Assembly: GCA_039030335.1 (NCBI GenBank)
Contig: JBCCEJ010000025.1
Coordinates: 1-64,000 of the forward strand
Reading direction: 5' to 3'
DNA: 64,000 nucleotides
Origin: JBCCEJ01 sp039030335
Lineage (GTDB): Bacteria > Pseudomonadota > Gammaproteobacteria > HK1
Positions 17,985 through 26,304 of this stretch are shown here, in pieces. Under the pieces are notes generated by a model, which had not been told where the DNA came from, searched no databases, and saw nothing but the letters and a program-made list of their open reading frames with translations. The position numbers and the translations under genes were made by a program. Positions within the stretch are counted from its first letter, which is position 1. Every line of letters starts with the position of its first letter.

Positions 17985-18815
17985 TCAAATGCTGTCCAGA
18001 AAGCGCAATGCGGCTGCGTTGAATGCGTCCGGATGACTGATTGGGATGCTGTGGTCGGCGCCCGGGACGTCCTGCAATGTGAACCCGGAGTTGGCGCCCT
18101 GCATGCGCGCCACGATGTCGTCGTCCACCAGGGGGCTGTTGCCAGCCCGAAGCAGGCGAACGGGCACCGTCAGAGCGGCGAAAGGCCGCCATAGGTCTAC
18201 CTCGCCGCCGAACCAGCGGGCCCGCGCCTGCGGTTGCATGAACTCCGGGTCGGTCTTCCACGTCAGTCGGCCGTCCGGCCGTTCGCGCAAACGGTGTTCC
18301 AGCGTGCGGCGAAGCGCCGGCCCCTGTGGCCAAAGCCCGTCAGTGCTCGCCCAACCGAGTGCTTCGTCCAGACTCGCGAATGACTCCGGATAGGGCAGAG
18401 TCGCGGTCAGGCCGGCCAGCGTTTCCGCGTTCAGCGACGGGGCGATGTCGACCAGCATCAGACTGCTGATGGACGGTGCGTCCTGAGTGGCGTAAGCGAG
18501 CGCAACCAGGCCCCCAAGCGACAGGCCGACAACGTGCCATCGAGAGATAGCGCACGCTTCGCGCAGTGCGTGGACATCCGCTGCGTAGCTCGCTGGCGCG
18601 TAGTCGCCGGGTGTCCAGTCCGACTCGCCGTGGCCGCGCAAATCGGGCGCGATGACGTGAAACTTCCGGCTGGCGGTCGCTGCAAACTCGCTGAAACTGT
18701 CTGCGGTACCCCACGAGCCATGGAGGCAGAGGACGGTCGGATTCTGTGGTTCTCCCCACTCCAACCAGTGCAGTTGCACGCCATTTAACTGCGCGAAATG
18801 TTCGGCGGGCTGCAT
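17985..18815 (-). CDS. Alpha/beta-hydrolase
   Basis: This hydrolase of about 276 aa has the classic fold markers: oxyanion segment LCLHGSWGTADSF, APDLRGHGESDW, nucleophile elbow VVGLSLGGLVALAY and a likely catalytic His in VPGADHSIPISHP. This is a Ser-Asp-His enzyme of the esterase/lactonase/C-C hydrolase type with no assignable substrate. An ATG at 18833 is in frame, but it lies within a GAGGAG that would serve as ribosome binding site for the ATG at 18815, so I chose the latter. It converges with the class II sirtuin and lies about 50 bases downstream of an ArsR-family gene on the same strand. Confidence 0.88.
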   Translation of the reverse strand: MQPAEHFAQLNGVQLHWLEWGEPQNPTVLCLHGSWGTADSFSEFAATASRKFHVIAPDLRGHGESDWTPGDYAPASYAADVHALREACAISRWHVVGLSLGGLVALAYATQDAPSISSLMLVDIAPSLNAETLAGLTATLPYPESFASLDEALGWASTDGLWPQGPALRRTLEHRLRERPDGRLTWKTDPEFMQPQARARWFGGEVDLWRPFAALTVPVRLLRAGNSPLVDDDIVARMQGANSGFTLQDVPGADHSIPISHPDAFNAAALRFLDSI

Positions 18816-18865
18816 CGGGTCAAGTCTCCTCATCGTCGGCGCGCACCGGCTCAGTCGCGGTCGCC

Positions 18866-19201
18866 TCAGTTCGACGATCCGGGCTCGCAGTCGAAGCAGC
18901 AGGCCCGGATGTCTGGATGATTGTCGCAGCAGTCATTCAACAGGAAAGCGATCACACCACCGAGCGCCGCGAATTCGGCCTGGTAGATCACTTTGCGCGA
19001 CCGCCGCTGCGAATTGACGATACCGGCGTGGCCGAGCGCGGCCAGATGAAAGGATGCGCTGGACGCGCCCACGCCGACGTGAGTGGCTATATCCCCGGCG
19101 CTCGCGCCCGCGTCACCGCAGCCGATCAGGAATCGCACGATACGCAGCCGGGTTTCCTGCGCCAGCGCACCCAGCGCCTGGATAACTTGAGGTTCATTCA
19201 T
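18866..19201 (-). CDS. ArsR-family regulator with Cys-rich tail
   Basis: This 111-aa winged-helix regulator shows the ArsR N-terminal helices (LGALAQETRLRIVRFL) and recognition helix VGASSASFHLAALGHAGIV. The C-terminus is unusual, with five cysteines in two clusters, LLNDCCDN and IRACCFDCEPG, plus a His. Together they look like a metal- or thiol-sensing site. It is divergent from the GST-like gene at 19273, with an AT-rich 71-base gap that holds a candidate operator. Control of the GST-like gene, itself, and perhaps the hydrolase downstream is inferred. Confidence 0.88.
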   Translation of the reverse strand: MNEPQVIQALGALAQETRLRIVRFLIGCGDAGASAGDIATHVGVGASSASFHLAALGHAGIVNSQRRSRKVIYQAEFAALGGVIAFLLNDCCDNHPDIRACCFDCEPGSSN

Positions 19202-19203
19202 AT

Positions 19204-19219
19204 TTCAATATTTCTTGAA
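19204..19219. promoter_or_regulatory. Candidate ArsR-type operator
   Basis: An inverted repeat TTCAA-TATTTC-TTGAA lies just upstream of the start codon of the Cys-rich ArsR gene, in the only AT-rich patch of this neighbourhood. ArsR-family operators are often imperfect 12-2-12 repeats containing TTCAA or TTGAA half-sites, so autoregulation plus control of the divergent GST-like gene is plausible. Position and symmetry are seen; binding is inferred. Confidence 0.45.
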
Positions 19220-19272
19220 TCATTGTATTATTCTGTGACCATCGAATCACGCACCACAGAGTTCTAGTGCCA

Positions 19273-19992
19273 ATGAAAATCGTCAGCTTCAAGATTTGTC
19301 CGTTCGTGCAACGCGTGACGGCGCTGCTCGAGCAAAAACAGGTGCCATACGATATTGAATATATCGACCTCAGCAACAAGCCTCAGTGGTTTCTGGCTGC
19401 GTCGCCAAATGGGCAGGTGCCCATTCTCATCACTGACGGGGGTGACGTCCTGTTCGAGTCTGACGCGATCGTCGAGTACATCGACGAAACGACTGGCAGT
19501 CCGCTGTATTCACGGGACCCGATCGACAAGGCCCGGGAACGGGCGTGGTCGTACCTCGCGGCCAAGCATTACCTCGCCCAATGCAGCGCCCAGCGAAGCC
19601 CCGATGCAGAGACACTTGACGCGCGCGCAGCCAAGCTCCAGGCGGCGTTCGAGAAAATCCAACCGTTGCTCGGCGAGGCCCCCTTCATCGGCGGATCTGC
19701 CATGGGAATGGTGGACATCGCGTGGAGCACGCTGCTGCATCGGACGGCGCTCATCGCCAGACGCACCGGCTACGACTTCCTCGCCAACTTGCCGCGCGCC
19801 CGCGCGTGGCGCGATGCCATTTTGCAAACCGGCGTTCCCGACGCGTCGGTATCACCCGACTTCGAGGCGCGTTTCAGCGCGTTCTACCTGGCGGATACCA
19901 CGCACCTCGGTCAGCTTGCTCTGGCGCGAGGCGCCCCGGCCGGAACTGTCGAGTGCGAGTGCACGGTGGAGGATCTGGGCCGCTGCGCCTGA
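19273..19992 (+). CDS. Glutathione S-transferase-like protein
   Basis: This 239-aa protein has an N-terminal thioredoxin-fold GST domain starting MKIVSFKICPFVQRVTALLE, where CPF places a reactive cysteine as in omega- or lignin-degrading GSTs. NGQVPILITDGGDVLFESDAIVEYI covers the glutathione cis-Pro and Glu-Ser contacts. A helical C-terminal domain follows to about residue 200, and the last ~20 residues include CECTVEDLGRC. A GTG at 19267 is in frame, but the ATG at 19273 fits the fold. It is divergent from the Cys-rich ArsR gene, so a stress- or metal-inducible role is possible. Confidence 0.88.
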   Translation: MKIVSFKICPFVQRVTALLEQKQVPYDIEYIDLSNKPQWFLAASPNGQVPILITDGGDVLFESDAIVEYIDETTGSPLYSRDPIDKARERAWSYLAAKHYLAQCSAQRSPDAETLDARAAKLQAAFEKIQPLLGEAPFIGGSAMGMVDIAWSTLLHRTALIARRTGYDFLANLPRARAWRDAILQTGVPDASVSPDFEARFSAFYLADTTHLGQLALARGAPAGTVECECTVEDLGRCA

Positions 19993-20080
19993 GCGGACCC
20001 GGCGTCGCACCCGGTTGGCGGTGCGGCGCCGCGAACGACCGGGTATCGTGCGAGCGAGACTTCGTTGCGAGGACGCGCGC

Positions 20081-21553
20081 ATGAAAATCCTGCTGGCGCA
20101 GATGAAACACGAGACCAACACTTTCAGCCCGGTGTTGACGGACCTCGCGCGTTTCGCGCGCGGTCAGGCGACTCCCTACTACGACGACGATGCAGTGCAG
20201 GCGTACGCGGGTACCGGCTCCGCACTCGGCGCATTCATCGATGTCGCAAGCCGGGCCGGCGCCCGGCTCGAAGTTCCGATAGCCGCCAATGCGTGGCCGA
20301 GCGGACCGGTTGAAGACGACGCTTACGAACACATGTGCGAACGGATCCTCTCGCGCATCAAACCAGACATCGATGCCATCCTGCTCGACCTGCACGGCGC
20401 GATGGTGACGCGCAGCCTCGACGATGGGGAGGGCAACCTGATGCGCCGCGTGCGTCGGGCCGCACCCGATATCCCGATAGGCGTCGCGCTCGATATGCAC
20501 ACCAACATGTACCCGGATATCGCCAACAATTGCGACGTGTTGGCCGGATACCAGACTTATCCGCATATCGACCTCTACGAGACCGGCGCGCGGGCTGCCA
20601 ACGGGATCGTCGCGATGCTCGAAGGACGGGTACATCCGACGCTCGCGTGGGGCCGCAAACCGATGCTGCCGCACGTGATGCGTCAGGCGAGCCTCGACTG
20701 GCCGAATTCAGAACTGCAGGCCCGCTGTCAGCGTATGGAACGAGAAGGTGCGATCGCGGCCAGCCTGTTCGTCGGCTTTCCGCACGCAGACATTGACGGC
20801 GCTGGCCTGAGCGCCGTGGTCGTCACCGACAACGACACCGGTCAGGCGCTCGCCTGGCGCGACGAACTACTGGAATTTGCGTGGGCACACCGGGCCGATT
20901 TCGTTTATGAAGTCGAACCGTTGGAGGCGTCGTTGGCGCGGGCCACCGGGATCGAAGGCTCACCGGTCGTACTACTGGATCACTACGATAACGCGGCCTC
21001 CGGCGGCACCATGGACACCATGACCGTGCTGGCCGGTATCTTCGAGGCCGGCTTGACGGATGTCGCCGCATTCGCCATTCACGATCCGCAGGCAGTGGCG
21101 CAGATGGTCGAGGCCGGCATCGGCAACAACGTCACGCTTGCGCTCGGCGGTAAGCTGGACATGCCGTCAATAGGTTTGACTGGCGAACCGCTCGAAGTGA
21201 GCGGCCGGGTGCGAACGATCACCGACGGGCGGTATGTCAACGAGGGTCCCGCCAGCCGGGGCGTCCGCATGGACATGGGTACGAGCGTGGTGCTCGATAC
21301 CGGTAATGTCGAAGTAGTAGTCATCTCGCGCCATCAGGAGCCGAACGATCTGGCGTGCCTGCGCAGTGTAGGTATCGAGCCGACCGCAAAACGCTATCTG
21401 ATGCTGAAGAGCCGCGTGCATTTTCGAGCCGGCTTCGGCGATGTCGCGCGCCACATCGTCGAGTGCGCCGGTACCGGCGTTTGTACCTCCGACTACTCGA
21501 CCTTGAACTTCACCAACGTGCCGCGACCGGTGTATCCGCTGGACGCCGTGTGA
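20081..21553 (+). CDS. M81-family metallopeptidase (MlrC-like)
   Basis: This 490-aa protein matches the microcystinase C (MlrC)/M81 family, made of a DUF1485 N-terminal domain and an MlrC C-terminal domain. Typical stretches are LAQMKHETNTFSPVLTDL at the start, LLDLHGAMVT, ALDMHTNMYP, GYQTYPHIDLYETG and LLDHYDNAASGGTMDTM. The His and Asp residues in these should bind zinc. Most family members do not act on microcystin and are predicted hydrolases of small amides or peptides. The frame extends far upstream through the GST-like gene; the ATG at 20081 opens the conserved N-terminus. Confidence 0.92.
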   Translation: MKILLAQMKHETNTFSPVLTDLARFARGQATPYYDDDAVQAYAGTGSALGAFIDVASRAGARLEVPIAANAWPSGPVEDDAYEHMCERILSRIKPDIDAILLDLHGAMVTRSLDDGEGNLMRRVRRAAPDIPIGVALDMHTNMYPDIANNCDVLAGYQTYPHIDLYETGARAANGIVAMLEGRVHPTLAWGRKPMLPHVMRQASLDWPNSELQARCQRMEREGAIAASLFVGFPHADIDGAGLSAVVVTDNDTGQALAWRDELLEFAWAHRADFVYEVEPLEASLARATGIEGSPVVLLDHYDNAASGGTMDTMTVLAGIFEAGLTDVAAFAIHDPQAVAQMVEAGIGNNVTLALGGKLDMPSIGLTGEPLEVSGRVRTITDGRYVNEGPASRGVRMDMGTSVVLDTGNVEVVVISRHQEPNDLACLRSVGIEPTAKRYLMLKSRVHFRAGFGDVARHIVECAGTGVCTSDYSTLNFTNVPRPVYPLDAV

Positions 21554-21589
21554 CGGATACGCACGCGTGCGAGTCGACCCGCGCGGTCC

Positions 21590-22249
21590 TCAGTAGTCCG
21601 GCATGCTGAGAGTTGCGATAAAAGCGTCAGCTTCCGCCGCGCGCTCAGCGTCGGTCAGGTCGGGTCGGGTGCAATAAGCACCCGCTGCAACGGCCTTGCC
21701 GACGCCAGCCGAGTATTCGGCCGACGGTACGACGTCAAACTCGAAGTCGGCTGCCCACTTCAGGAAAAACACGCAGCGCAGACCGCCGTCCATCGTGAAA
21801 GGACGCACTTCCACGGGCCCCTGACGCGCAGCATATTTGCGCGGCGGACCGGTAAAGGTCTCGAAGCGCTTGAACATTCGCGGGGCGAGTTCCGCCAGCG
21901 TCGGGAAACCGTCTGAAATCCACGTCTGACCGGCCGGCGACAGACCCAGAGAGAGCATCTCGACCATGGGCAGCCCGCCGTTGTGTGCCCGAAGGGAGTA
22001 GGCCCCCTCATACTCCTGAAAGCCGAGGCGCTTACGGCGAAACTGCGTATTGAATTCGCCGATCCGGCTCCAGGCGATTTGCACGACCATGTCGCCCGCC
22101 TCCGCCTGCACCCACTCGCCGTCTTGTGCGGCCGATCCGGCCGCGACGCCGAACAGCCCGGCAACGAGAATTCCTGGCGCCGCATAACGCCGTAGCGACG
22201 CGGGCTTGAACAAACCACGGAAATTAAAACGCGGGCATGCAACACGCAT
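21590..22249 (-). CDS. Secreted hypothetical protein
   Basis: This 219-aa protein is not recognised. It has a long Sec signal peptide: a basic N-region (MRVACPRFNFRGLFKPASLRR), then a hydrophobic stretch ending GVAAGSAAQDG. The mature part has WVQAEAGDMVVQIAWSRIGEF and two cysteines far apart (GGLRCVFFLK and GAYCTRPDL) that could form a disulfide. The ATG at 22249 follows a perfect AGGAGG, which overrides the open frame to 22429. It lies downstream of, and on the same strand as, the acyl-CoA dehydrogenase, about 200 bases away. Confidence 0.8.
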   Translation of the reverse strand: MRVACPRFNFRGLFKPASLRRYAAPGILVAGLFGVAAGSAAQDGEWVQAEAGDMVVQIAWSRIGEFNTQFRRKRLGFQEYEGAYSLRAHNGGLPMVEMLSLGLSPAGQTWISDGFPTLAELAPRMFKRFETFTGPPRKYAARQGPVEVRPFTMDGGLRCVFFLKWAADFEFDVVPSAEYSAGVGKAVAAGAYCTRPDLTDAERAAEADAFIATLSMPDY

Positions 22250-22450
22250 GGCGGTCCTCCTGACCTGAAGCACTACACCGCCAGCGGCGATGCCGGATTC
22301 CTTATCTCCGCGCCGGGCAACACCCCGAGCGCCAGCATCGGCGCGACGCATCTGCAGCGCGCAGCTACGGAAGACAAAATACGCGAATGCCCGCGAGTTG
22401 CAAATCGGCAAGGCCGCTATGCGCACCAACCGCCCGGTGAGAGCAATGCG

Positions 22451-24133
22451 CTAGATCAGCGCGAACGGGTCCTGCGGCTCCAGTGTCGAAGCGATCAACC
22501 ACTCGGCCATTGCGCCTCGGTTGTCCGTGCGTCCCGAAGCGGCAAGCTCCGCGCCTTCTGCGATCATCAGACTCGCCGTAACGGCATCGTAGAGCAGGCG
22601 CGTGGCCCTGCGCGACAAATGTTCGTGGCGCGCTTCACCTGCCACCCGATCAGCGAAATCGACCGCATTGGCGAGCGCCGTGCGGGCGCGCGCACCGAGT
22701 GACGGCGCCACCTGAGCGGTGGCGAGGCGTTCTTCCAGCACAGCCTGCAACCCGCGGTGCGCGCCGACCTGGCCAACCGCACGCTGTACGACATCCAGCG
22801 CATTGATGTTGCTGGTACCTTCCCACAACACACCGATCTGAGCGTCGCGCACCAGACGTGAATTCACGTAGTCTTCGATGTAGCCATTGCCCCCGCGCAT
22901 CTCCATCGAAGCCGTAGCCACTTCGATGTTGTCGCGACAGGCGGCGTATTTGATGAGCGGCGTCAGAATGCGCAACTCATCGGCGTGGGCTGAGGTGGAG
23001 CCAGCCTCACCCATCAGGCGTGCGATATTGAGCGACATCGACAACGCCTGTTCAGCGCGTACGGTCATCCACTGTAGTTCGCGCTGCGCGAGCGGGAGAC
23101 GGCTCACCGGGCCGCCGAACGCGTAGCGCGTGTCTGCCGCTGCCCGCGCTTCGTTCACGCAGCGGCGCATCATCGATGCGGCCCGCACGCCGTGTGAGAG
23201 ACGTGAAAGGTTGACCTGATCGAGCATCTGCTTGAGGCCTTTCGACAGATCGCCGATCGGATGGACGAACGCCCCTTCGAGGCTGATCTCACCGCTCGCC
23301 ATCGAGCGTGTTCCCATCTTGTCCTTCAGACGCACGATGCGATAGCGATTGCGCGAGCCGTCCGGCAGGTGTCTCGGTAGCAGGAACAGGCCGAGCCCGC
23401 GGGTGCCGCCCGGCGCCCCGTCCGGGCGGGCCAGGATCATCGCGACGTCGGCGTCAGCGTGTGAACAAAACCACTTGTCTCCGTACAGGCGCCATTCGCC
23501 GTTTTCACAGACGGCCGTCGCTTCGAGCAAACCGACGTCAGAGCCGCCAGCCTTTTCGGTCATGAACTGGGAGCCGCGCAGCAGCGTCGACATATCTTGC
23601 GACAACATACCGGGCAGATAGCGCGCTTTGACTTCTTCGTCTCCGTAGCGCGCCAGCAGGAACGCCGCGGTATCGCTGACGCTCACCGGGCACATGATGC
23701 CGAACTCCGCCTGAACGAACAGGTACTGAAACGTGTATTTGACGATGGGCGGCACTGGTGCCGGCCAGCCCAGTACCCCACCGCGGTGGCTCATCGCCTG
23801 CAGACCGAGCTCGCCGAACGCGAGCGCCTCCATCTGGTGATAAGCGGGGTGATACTCGATCCACTCGCAGTCGCGGCCAGCCCGATCGCGCGGGTGCAGA
23901 ACGGGAGGGTGGCGCTCCGCGGTCCGCGCCCACTCGTCGAGCTGTCCCCCGGCCAGGGCGCCCAGCCGCGCGAAATGCGGTTCCATGTGTGCGCGCACTT
24001 CAGCCGGCATGTAGATCGACAACAAGTCCTGCAACGAGGTGTCGATCGCAAAGAAGTTCTGACCGGCAGCATCACCGGCGAGCGCATCGGAGCCGGACGG
24101 AGGCACGGCAGGTTGTACTGCGGCGGAGCTCAT
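22451..24133 (-). CDS. Acyl-CoA dehydrogenase, AidB-like
   Basis: This 560-aa flavoprotein resembles the AidB branch of acyl-CoA dehydrogenases. Matching segments are MTEKAGGSDVGLLEATAVC, WRLYGDKWFCSHADAD, FLLPRHLPDGSRNRYRIVRL, KDKMGTRSMASGEI and LWEGTSNINALDV near the FAD and active-site region. Such enzymes oxidise acyl-CoAs or, for AidB itself, are linked to alkylation stress. The usual catalytic Glu position could not be placed with confidence. The ATG at 24133 (MSSAAVQPAVPPSG) has AAGGTG upstream and is preferred over the in-frame codon at 24190. Confidence 0.9.
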   Translation of the reverse strand: MSSAAVQPAVPPSGSDALAGDAAGQNFFAIDTSLQDLLSIYMPAEVRAHMEPHFARLGALAGGQLDEWARTAERHPPVLHPRDRAGRDCEWIEYHPAYHQMEALAFGELGLQAMSHRGGVLGWPAPVPPIVKYTFQYLFVQAEFGIMCPVSVSDTAAFLLARYGDEEVKARYLPGMLSQDMSTLLRGSQFMTEKAGGSDVGLLEATAVCENGEWRLYGDKWFCSHADADVAMILARPDGAPGGTRGLGLFLLPRHLPDGSRNRYRIVRLKDKMGTRSMASGEISLEGAFVHPIGDLSKGLKQMLDQVNLSRLSHGVRAASMMRRCVNEARAAADTRYAFGGPVSRLPLAQRELQWMTVRAEQALSMSLNIARLMGEAGSTSAHADELRILTPLIKYAACRDNIEVATASMEMRGGNGYIEDYVNSRLVRDAQIGVLWEGTSNINALDVVQRAVGQVGAHRGLQAVLEERLATAQVAPSLGARARTALANAVDFADRVAGEARHEHLSRRATRLLYDAVTASLMIAEGAELAASGRTDNRGAMAEWLIASTLEPQDPFALI

Positions 24134-24321
24134 AGGTCGCACCTTTTGTGGCGGCGCACATCGCGCCATCGAGAGGCCCGCGCGCCCCATGAAGGGCGCT
24201 GTCGAACATGTGAATTTGCCGTTCCCTCACGGCCGCACAGGGATTGGTTCAAGTGCAAATTTTGACTGAATCGACCGGCACGAAGTGCGTAGATGGCAGC
24301 GTAGCAAACAGAGCCCGCATC

Positions 24322-25230
24322 ATGTCAAAACCGCGACCTTTGGTTTCTGTCATCGTGCCGGCCAGGGACGCGTCGGTCTATTTGACGCGCGCAGTGAGCA
24401 GTGCACTCGCGCAGACCTACCATCGCCTCGAAGTCATCGTTGTAAGCGACGACAGCGAAGACTACCGCGGACAGCTGCGTCGCGCCGGGCTCGCAGAGCC
24501 GCGCCTTCGCTTCGCATCGACTCCGCGGCCCGGCAGCGGCCTGGCCCACGCCCGCAATATTGGCCTCAGCCTGGCGAGGGGCTGCATCATCGCATCGCTC
24601 AGCGCAACCGGTGTGTTCTATCCGACACGTCTGGAACAACTGGTACCGCGAGTGCTGGCTCACGGCGCCGCGAGCGACAACGTCCGGATCGTCGAAAACG
24701 CCACGCATCGGGTGATCGGAACTGCGCGCCCACTAAACTGCAGGCATGCGGTGTGGTCGACGCTCGACTACGGTTCAATGGCCGCTCCAGTGTCGCTGGT
24801 TGCACACCGCGCACTGATGGCGGACGGGTGGGACGAACGCATCGGGTGGCTGAGCGAACTGGTCACCAACATGCGCGTCATCGAACGTAGTGATGGCGTC
24901 CAGATGCTGATGCAACCGCTACACGTCATGTACGCGACCGCGAGACCGCCCGGCAGCCGGCCCGACCACGTGCGGCGCATGGCCGGAGATTGCTGGCGAT
25001 GCACGGAACTGGCCCGGCATGGTGCGCTCAGCTGCGACGACACTACGCGTGACGCGTTGATCGCAATCCTGGCGCAACAGTTGGCCCTCTATCGGTTCTT
25101 CGCCGATAGCGATGCCCCGACGTTCGAAGACTTTCTGGTCCGCAGGGGGATGCTTTCACATCCACGCTGCCAGGCCTCTGATGCGACCACCACGCCACCT
25201 CCCACTCCCGACGTTCATCGGGCCGCCTGA
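24322..25230 (+). CDS. Family-2 glycosyltransferase-like protein without DXD motif
   Basis: This 302-aa protein starts like a GT-A family 2 glycosyltransferase: VSVIVPARDASVYLTRAVSS, then LEVIVVSDDSED, then AHARNIGLSLARGCIIASLS. Where active enzymes have a metal-binding DSDD or DADD, it reads SATGVFYPTRLEQL (residues 94-97, bases 24601-24612). The donor-sugar metal site is therefore missing, and catalysis is doubtful. The later half is divergent and ends in a Pro/Thr-rich tail. The ATG at 24322 is chosen over upstream in-frame codons because the fold starts there. Confidence 0.78.
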   Translation: MSKPRPLVSVIVPARDASVYLTRAVSSALAQTYHRLEVIVVSDDSEDYRGQLRRAGLAEPRLRFASTPRPGSGLAHARNIGLSLARGCIIASLSATGVFYPTRLEQLVPRVLAHGAASDNVRIVENATHRVIGTARPLNCRHAVWSTLDYGSMAAPVSLVAHRALMADGWDERIGWLSELVTNMRVIERSDGVQMLMQPLHVMYATARPPGSRPDHVRRMAGDCWRCTELARHGALSCDDTTRDALIAILAQQLALYRFFADSDAPTFEDFLVRRGMLSHPRCQASDATTTPPPTPDVHRAA

Positions 25231-25452
25231 GCCTCGAGCGCCACGGGACAACCGTCGTTACGCGGCGTCGAACCGACATAAACACGGGCAGTTCCGCACG
25301 CCGGTCAGCACCCCTGGCCCGCGCACGCCGCCGCTCCCGCTCAGCTTGCGCGTCCGCGCGCGCGCGCATACGCTCCGGTGGCGTTGTCTCAGCTGCGGCC
25401 GGCCCACGCCGCACGTATCCCAATAATCGAAACTCTCGCGGAGGAATCGAAC

Positions 25453-26184
25453 ATGGCCATTCAGACTCAGGAACTCGCGTATACAGCTGGCGATAGCACG
25501 ATGAAGAGCTACCTCGCCTACGACGATGCCGTGAGCGGCCCGCGTCCAGGCGTCATGGTGATCCACGAATGGTGGGGACTGGATGACTATATCTGCCGCC
25601 GTACCCGGCAACTGGCTGAACTCGGGTACGTCGCACTCGGTGTGGATATGTACGGCGACGGCAAAACGGCAGCCACGCCAGACGAGGCCGGCGCGCTCAT
25701 GAATGGCGTGCTGGAAGATATGGAATCGGGCACCGCGCGGATCCAGGCGGCCGCGGCCGCGCTCGGCGGGCAATCGCAAACCGATGCATCGAAGATGGCA
25801 TCGATGGGTTATTGCTTCGGCGGTGCGATGTCTTTGCACGCTGCGCGAATCGGCATGGATCTGCGCGGTGTAGTGAGCTTCCATGGCGCGCTCGGTTCGT
25901 TCCACGCGCCTGCCGAAGGCAGCGTCAAAGCCCAGATTCTCGTCTTGCACGGCGGCGGCGACGTGCTGGTTCCCGATGAACAGATCGATGCATTCCACCA
26001 GGAGATGGATGCGGCAAGGGCCCAGTACGAGTTCATTACCTACGACGGTGCGATGCACGGCTACACCAATCCGGAAGCCACCGGGCGGGGTGAGAAATAC
26101 GGTTTGCCGCTCGCTTATGACGAACAGACCGACCAGCGGTCATGGCAGGACATGCAGGATTTCTTCAACAAGATCTTTGCCTGA
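25453..26184 (+). CDS. Dienelactone hydrolase family protein
   Basis: This 243-aa alpha/beta-hydrolase has the dienelactone hydrolase pattern: GVMVIHEWWGLDDYICRR at the oxyanion side, nucleophile elbow MGYCFGGAMSLHAAR with Cys as nucleophile, and the catalytic His in YDGAMHGYTNPEA. The Asp is likely in LHGGGDVLVPDEQ. The family opens lactones in chloroaromatic and other ring-cleavage pathways, but homologues are widespread outside them. The ATG at 25453 follows CGGAGGAATCGAAC, a clear ribosome binding site. A strong hairpin lies 13 bases after its stop. Confidence 0.93.
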   Translation: MAIQTQELAYTAGDSTMKSYLAYDDAVSGPRPGVMVIHEWWGLDDYICRRTRQLAELGYVALGVDMYGDGKTAATPDEAGALMNGVLEDMESGTARIQAAAAALGGQSQTDASKMASMGYCFGGAMSLHAARIGMDLRGVVSFHGALGSFHAPAEGSVKAQILVLHGGGDVLVPDEQIDAFHQEMDAARAQYEFITYDGAMHGYTNPEATGRGEKYGLPLAYDEQTDQRSWQDMQDFFNKIFA

Positions 26185-26197
26185 ATCAACCGCTCGG

Positions 26198-26225
26198 ACC
26201 GGGCTGTCCTCATCCACAGCCCGGT
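26198..26225. terminator. Terminator-like hairpin between convergent genes
   Basis: A perfect 10-bp stem, ACCGGGCTGT (26198-26207) and ACAGCCCGGT (26216-26225), with loop CCTCATCC, lies just after the dienelactone hydrolase stop and before the stop of the convergent kinase gene. No T-run follows on either strand, so it may act as a bidirectional mRNA-end structure rather than a textbook Rho-independent terminator. Confidence 0.6.
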
Positions 26226-26304
26226 GCCGCGGCAGCCATCGGCCGTGTTGCAACGTCGGCGAAACCGCCGCCAGCGACCACCCGAACGGCGCGCCGGCGC
26301 CAAC

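Noticed and set aside
21560..21571. 12-bp palindrome CGCACGCGTGCG after the M81 gene
   Set aside because: No loop, no T-run and no second copy; expected by chance in GC-rich DNA.
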